A stretch of DNA of 7,711 nt from contig PWFZ01000376.1 of the NCBI GenBank assembly GCA_003555185.1, forward strand, positions 1 through 7,711, in the 5' to 3' direction. Of the stretch, positions 4,622-7,711 are shown piece by piece. Below the pieces are notes generated by a model that saw only the letters and a list, made by a program, of their open reading frames with translations, was not told where the DNA came from and did not search any database. Position 1 is the stretch's first letter. Each line of letters begins with the position of its first letter. Made by a program: the position numbers and the translations under genes. The stretch comes from Balneolaceae bacterium (GTDB lineage: Bacteria > Bacteroidota > Rhodothermia > Balneolales > Balneolaceae).

Positions 4622-7081
4622 ATGAAGAATAAACAAAATATTTACAACTACTGGAGCGGCGTATCCATTTTCTTTGTCTCCATAGCTATCATCGCGCTAC
4701 AGCTGATGATTATGCGGGCTTTATCGGTGACGCATTATTACCACTTCTCGTACCTGGTTATCAGCCCTGCACTTCTTGGATTTGGCGCCAGCGGTACATT
4801 CCTGGCGCTTTTGTATGATCGGTTAAAGAATAATTTCGCGTTTTGGAATTTGCTGTTTTTTATGGGCTTTACAATATCTATTCCGGTTACGTATTGGATC
4901 ACCCAATCCATGCCACTCGACACCCAGTACCTGCTTCACAGCGGCGAGCAGATTATGCTGCTGATCTCTTACAACGTACTCGTCTTTATCCCATTCTTTT
5001 TTGGGGGAACCATTATTGGGTTTATGATCTCCTATTTCAAGGAGGAAGTACCAGAGTTATATGCAGCCAACTTAATTGGAAGCGGTGTTGGCGGGGTCTT
5101 TGCGATCGGGTTGATGTTTCTCTTCCCCGCATTTAAGCTCCCTGTAATGATCACTCCCGTGGTTTTTGTGGCGATGATCTGTTTTTGGCTCTCCATTCGA
5201 TCAAAAAGCGAAACCTATACTATAAAAGATGTGATGCTGGGAACCATCGGTATGGTTGTAACCCTGGGAGCTGTATTGGTTGACCCTCCCCATTCCGTAG
5301 ATCAGTATAAAACCCTGGCCCATTTTCAGCAGCTTGAGCGACAGGGCGATGCCGAGCTCATTCAGCAGCGGTACGGTCCCCGTGGGCAAATAGACGTGTA
5401 TTCGTCTCCCACATTTCATCACACCCTGTTTGCCGGCGCTATGGCAACTACAACACCTCCGGGCCAGCTGGCGCTTATGGTTGATGGACAGCTTACCGGG
5501 GCTATATTTTCGATTGATGATCCCGGGGATGCAGAAATCATGGATTTCACACCGCAATCTCTGCCGTATCGATTACTCGATGACCCGCACGTACTTCTGT
5601 TGGGGGAGACGGGCGGGGTAAATGTCTGGATGGCAAAGCGAATGGGTGCGGAGAAAATCACCGTGGTACAGAATAACCCGCAAATAATGGACCTGATCGA
5701 AGAGGATCTTGCCGAACTCGGCGGGGCAATCTACAGCGATGAACGTGTGGAAGTTGTGCGCCAAAATCCGCGACTTTTTTTGGAGCAGACCAATCAGACG
5801 TTCGACCTGATTCAGCTCGTTGAGGGCGAAGTAATGACTACCGGCAGCGGTGGGCTTCAGGGGTTGAATGAAGATTATCTGCTCACCACAGAATCCATTG
5901 CACGTGCCCGCGACATTTTAACCGAAGATGGAATGATCAGCATTACACGCGAAATTCAGTCACCCCCTCGTGATAACCTGAAAATTTTCTCCATCTATAA
6001 CGATGTGGTTTCAAAGTTCGGTGAAGGCCGGCCTGAAAACCACATTATGATCAGCCGAAATTATTTGGCAGCAAACTCACTTCTAACAAAAACCCCCATC
6101 ACACAAGAGCGAATCGACCGGTTTTTAGAAGAATCCCGGGCGTTACAGCTGGACAGAGAATATTACCCGGGAATTGTAACCGAAGAGATTGATCAGCTTA
6201 ATATTATCGACGGGCCTGATGACACAAACTACTCATACATTCATCACGCCATAAATGAAATTTTGTTTGGGGATGCCGGGGCGTTCTATGATGACTGGGC
6301 ATACCATGTGGAGTCTGCAACGGATAACAGCCCCTATTTTCAGGATTTTTTTAAATGGAGTTCGTTAGACCGCTTTTGGGAAACGTATGGAGATCAATGG
6401 TTTCAGCGGTTAGAGCTGGGGTATGTGATTTTGGTTATCACCTTTCTGCAGCTTTCACTGATCGCTTTTTTGTTGATTATTTTGCCGCTGCTGTTTCGGT
6501 ATTCCTATTACAAAGGAACCCGAAATAAGCTGCCAACGCTGATCTATTTCTTCAGCATTGGAACCGGGTTTATGTTTATCGAGATGACCTTTATACAAAC
6601 ATTCACTAAGTTTTTAGGTGATCCCATTTACAGCGTGGCGGCTATTTTATCATCCATTCTGGTGTTTTCCGGAATTGGCAGCGGGGTGCAGAAAAAACTG
6701 GGGATTCCTCCTGTGCAACGTATGCGTATTGCCGCCGGGTCAATCATCGGTATCACGCTAATCTACCTGCTAACCGTTGACCCCATTCTTCAGGTATTCA
6801 TTGGCACGGGCACGGCTACCCGTTTCCTGATAACCGTTTTACTGTTGTTCCCCGTCTCCTTTTTCTTCGGGTGGATGTTTCCGAGCGGGGTTCAGATGTT
6901 AGAAACATCCGGTGATAGCCTTATTCCGTGGGCGTGGGGGATTGATGGATTTGCATCGGTAGCAGCTGCGCCACTAGCCATTATCCTGTCGATGTCGCTC
7001 GGGTTTACGAATGTGATTTTGCTGGGTCTGCTCTTTTATGGAATTGCAGGCCTGACGAGCTATTTGTGGGAAACCGGGTAA
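4622..7081 (+). CDS. Polytopic membrane protein with spermidine-synthase-like (Rossmann) middle domain
   Basis: An 819-residue inner-membrane protein in three parts. Residues 12-220 hold about seven hydrophobic helices. Residues about 225-590 form a soluble domain with a spermidine-synthase-like SAM-binding fold. Residues about 598-816 hold about seven more helices, including the block LIYFFSIGTGFMFIEMTFIQ (640-659), with GDPIYS and PWAWGIDG, which I recall as typical of the large membrane spermidine-synthase-like family. TDNSPYF (567-573) matches the TDDRPFF-like segment of that family. The nucleotide loop is GETGG (328-332) where SpeE has GGGDGG. Strand 2 ends VVQNNP (348-353) where SpeE has VEIDP, and the catalytic Asp after strand 4 aligns with Val400 in FDLIQLVEGE. 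Aminopropyl transfer is therefore unlikely; another SAM-related, ligand-binding or transport role is possible. I assign no function. It is transcribed separately from pcm (243-bp gap). ATG at 4622 is preceded by an A-run and no Shine-Dalgarno sequence. Confidence 0.85.
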   Translation: MKNKQNIYNYWSGVSIFFVSIAIIALQLMIMRALSVTHYYHFSYLVISPALLGFGASGTFLALLYDRLKNNFAFWNLLFFMGFTISIPVTYWITQSMPLDTQYLLHSGEQIMLLISYNVLVFIPFFFGGTIIGFMISYFKEEVPELYAANLIGSGVGGVFAIGLMFLFPAFKLPVMITPVVFVAMICFWLSIRSKSETYTIKDVMLGTIGMVVTLGAVLVDPPHSVDQYKTLAHFQQLERQGDAELIQQRYGPRGQIDVYSSPTFHHTLFAGAMATTTPPGQLALMVDGQLTGAIFSIDDPGDAEIMDFTPQSLPYRLLDDPHVLLLGETGGVNVWMAKRMGAEKITVVQNNPQIMDLIEEDLAELGGAIYSDERVEVVRQNPRLFLEQTNQTFDLIQLVEGEVMTTGSGGLQGLNEDYLLTTESIARARDILTEDGMISITREIQSPPRDNLKIFSIYNDVVSKFGEGRPENHIMISRNYLAANSLLTKTPITQERIDRFLEESRALQLDREYYPGIVTEEIDQLNIIDGPDDTNYSYIHHAINEILFGDAGAFYDDWAYHVESATDNSPYFQDFFKWSSLDRFWETYGDQWFQRLELGYVILVITFLQLSLIAFLLIILPLLFRYSYYKGTRNKLPTLIYFFSIGTGFMFIEMTFIQTFTKFLGDPIYSVAAILSSILVFSGIGSGVQKKLGIPPVQRMRIAAGSIIGITLIYLLTVDPILQVFIGTGTATRFLITVLLLFPVSFFFGWMFPSGVQMLETSGDSLIPWAWGIDGFASVAAAPLAIILSMSLGFTNVILLGLLFYGIAGLTSYLWETG

Positions 7082-7189
7082 TAATTGTTAAAGTCTGTTA
7101 TTAAGATGGTTTAAAAGAGAAACGGGAAATTAATTCATACTATCAGACACTCGTTTTCGTAAAGTATTTGATCAAGAATCATAAAAAAT

Positions 7190-7195
7190 GGAGAG
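7190..7195 (+). promoter_or_regulatory. Shine-Dalgarno-like site fixing the lipoprotein start
   Basis: GGAGAG lies 5 nt before the ATG at 7201. It supports that start over the TTG at 7168, which would add 11 polar, basic residues before the signal peptide. It is the clearest ribosome-binding-site match in front of any gene in this window. Confidence 0.6.
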
Positions 7196-7200
7196 AGAAA

Positions 7201-7593
7201 ATGATTAAAAAACTATTTATACCCGTTTCGCTAATCTTCTTTTTGTTTGCCGGCTGTAATGGAACAGAAACTGAAGTACCTGAATTTTCAACCGGAATCA
7301 TTGAAGTTGAATTTCTGGATGCTGAAGATCAGGAACCAGTGACGGGGCAAGATTTTAACCTGTCGCTTGTAGCTGAAGGATCAGAACAAGCCGTTCAAAT
7401 AGGTGTATTCACATCAGATGACGATGGTATGATAGAAGCTGAAATTGTGGGGCAAGAGGAGCTAACGGTTGAGCAAGCTATTATCGAGTACATTGATGAA
7501 AATGAGGAGCTGCAAACGATAGAAGAAGATATTTCCCTGGAATTACGATTCGAAGAACCTTTTGATACCGTGAGTTTGTCGTTTGAGATTTGA
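7201..7593 (+). CDS. Small acidic lipoprotein, probable beta-sandwich
   Basis: A 130-residue lipoprotein of unknown function. The type II signal peptide is MIKKLFIPVSLIFFLFAGC, with lysines at 3-4, a hydrophobic core and lipidated Cys19. The mature part (about 112 residues) is strongly acidic and alternates short hydrophobic strands: TGIIEVEFLD, FNLSLVAEG, QIGVFTSDDDGMIEAEIV, QAIIEYID, ISLELRFEE and VSLSFEI. This pattern, with the DDDG turn before a strand, suggests an Ig-like or carboxypeptidase-regulatory-like beta-sandwich, but no signature residue proves it. It has no Cys after the lipid Cys. It lies 119 bp after the membrane-protein gene on the same strand, so it could be co-transcribed or have its own promoter. 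I do not recognise a named family. Confidence 0.75.
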   Translation: MIKKLFIPVSLIFFLFAGCNGTETEVPEFSTGIIEVEFLDAEDQEPVTGQDFNLSLVAEGSEQAVQIGVFTSDDDGMIEAEIVGQEELTVEQAIIEYIDENEELQTIEEDISLELRFEEPFDTVSLSFEI

Positions 7594-7637
7594 AAGTCTT
7601 AAATAGTGCAAATTAAAATTTGAGGGGCAATCTATTT

Positions 7638-7711
7638 GAGGCTTTCAGCCTCCCCATTCCCTGGAAATTACGATACCCGGAGTGCTGCTCCGGGCTGTGT
7701 TATTTCAGGCT
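7638..7711. repeat. Hairpin-rich intergenic REP-like element, cut by the window edge
   Basis: Two perfect hairpins lie close together. GAGGCT (7638-7643) pairs with AGCCTC (7647-7652) around TTC. CCCGGAG (7676-7682) pairs with CTCCGGG (7688-7694) around TGCTG. The last bases, TTTCAGGCT, look like the left arm of a third hairpin of the GGCTTTCAGCC type, completed outside the window. From memory such GGCTTTCAGCC and CCCGGAG-CTCCGGG modules recur in Bacteroidota intergenic DNA. The first hairpin lies 44 bp after the lipoprotein stop and could also end its mRNA, though no T-run follows it. Confidence 0.6.

Noticed and set aside
4785..4812. Terminator-like hairpin: GCGCCAG (4785-4791) pairing with CTGGCGC (4802-4808), followed by TTTT
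   Set aside because: It lies inside codons of the membrane-protein gene, near residues 55-64, in a coherent transmembrane helix, and the reading frame continues for about 755 more residues. Chance pairing in coding sequence is the simpler reading.
5201..5764. Several overlapping minus-strand and alternate-frame ORFs inside the membrane-protein gene
   Set aside because: They overlap a long, well-supported coding frame with clear membrane helices and family motifs, and their translations show no domain-like pattern.
4589..7149. Nine-base word TATCAGACA shared upstream of two genes (4589-4597 and 7141-7149)
   Set aside because: It sits at different distances from the two starts (33 and 60 bp), and a shared 9-mer between two intergenic regions of this size is not rare by chance.

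Overview
The window looks like ordinary chromosome from a Bacteroidota-like bacterium of the FCB group, possibly a marine or halophilic Balneolota member. This assignment is inference from gene content and style: several lipoproteins with strong type II signal peptides, acidic secreted proteins, A-rich translation starts mostly without Shine-Dalgarno sequences, and hairpin repeats of a kind I recall from Bacteroidota intergenic DNA. No plasmid, phage, CRISPR, rRNA or tRNA signature is visible.

Layout. Positions 1-1232 hold the 3' three quarters of prfC (peptide chain release factor 3), cut by the window edge. From 1254 to 1343 there are three consecutive hairpins; the last is a perfect 34-bp palindrome lying between convergent genes. 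On the minus strand, 2976 down to 1354, two tandem paralogous lipoproteins of an archaemetzincin-like zinc metalloprotease type lie 57 bp apart. The downstream copy (1354-2112) has an intact HExxH. The upstream copy (2170-2976) reads HQxxH and so lacks the catalytic glutamate. Divergent from them is a GNAT acetyltransferase (3047-3514), followed by a protein-L-isoaspartate O-methyltransferase with an apparent signal peptide (3602-4378). A 243-bp gene-free stretch then holds degenerate repeat-like DNA. Next comes an 819-residue polytopic membrane protein with a spermidine-synthase-like middle domain whose key acidic residues are replaced (4622-7081). A small acidic lipoprotein follows (7201-7593), and the window ends in a hairpin-rich intergenic repeat (7638 to the edge).

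How the genes fit together. prfC is a housekeeping gene unrelated to its neighbours. The two metalloprotease paralogs probably form one transcription unit and sit on the cell envelope as lipoproteins, possibly as an active enzyme with a pseudoenzyme partner. The isoaspartyl methyltransferase, if exported, would also act at the envelope, but nothing in the sequence ties it functionally to the proteases. The most distinctive content is the protease/pseudoprotease pair, the degenerate spermidine-synthase-like membrane protein and the nested palindrome. I see no complete new multi-gene system.
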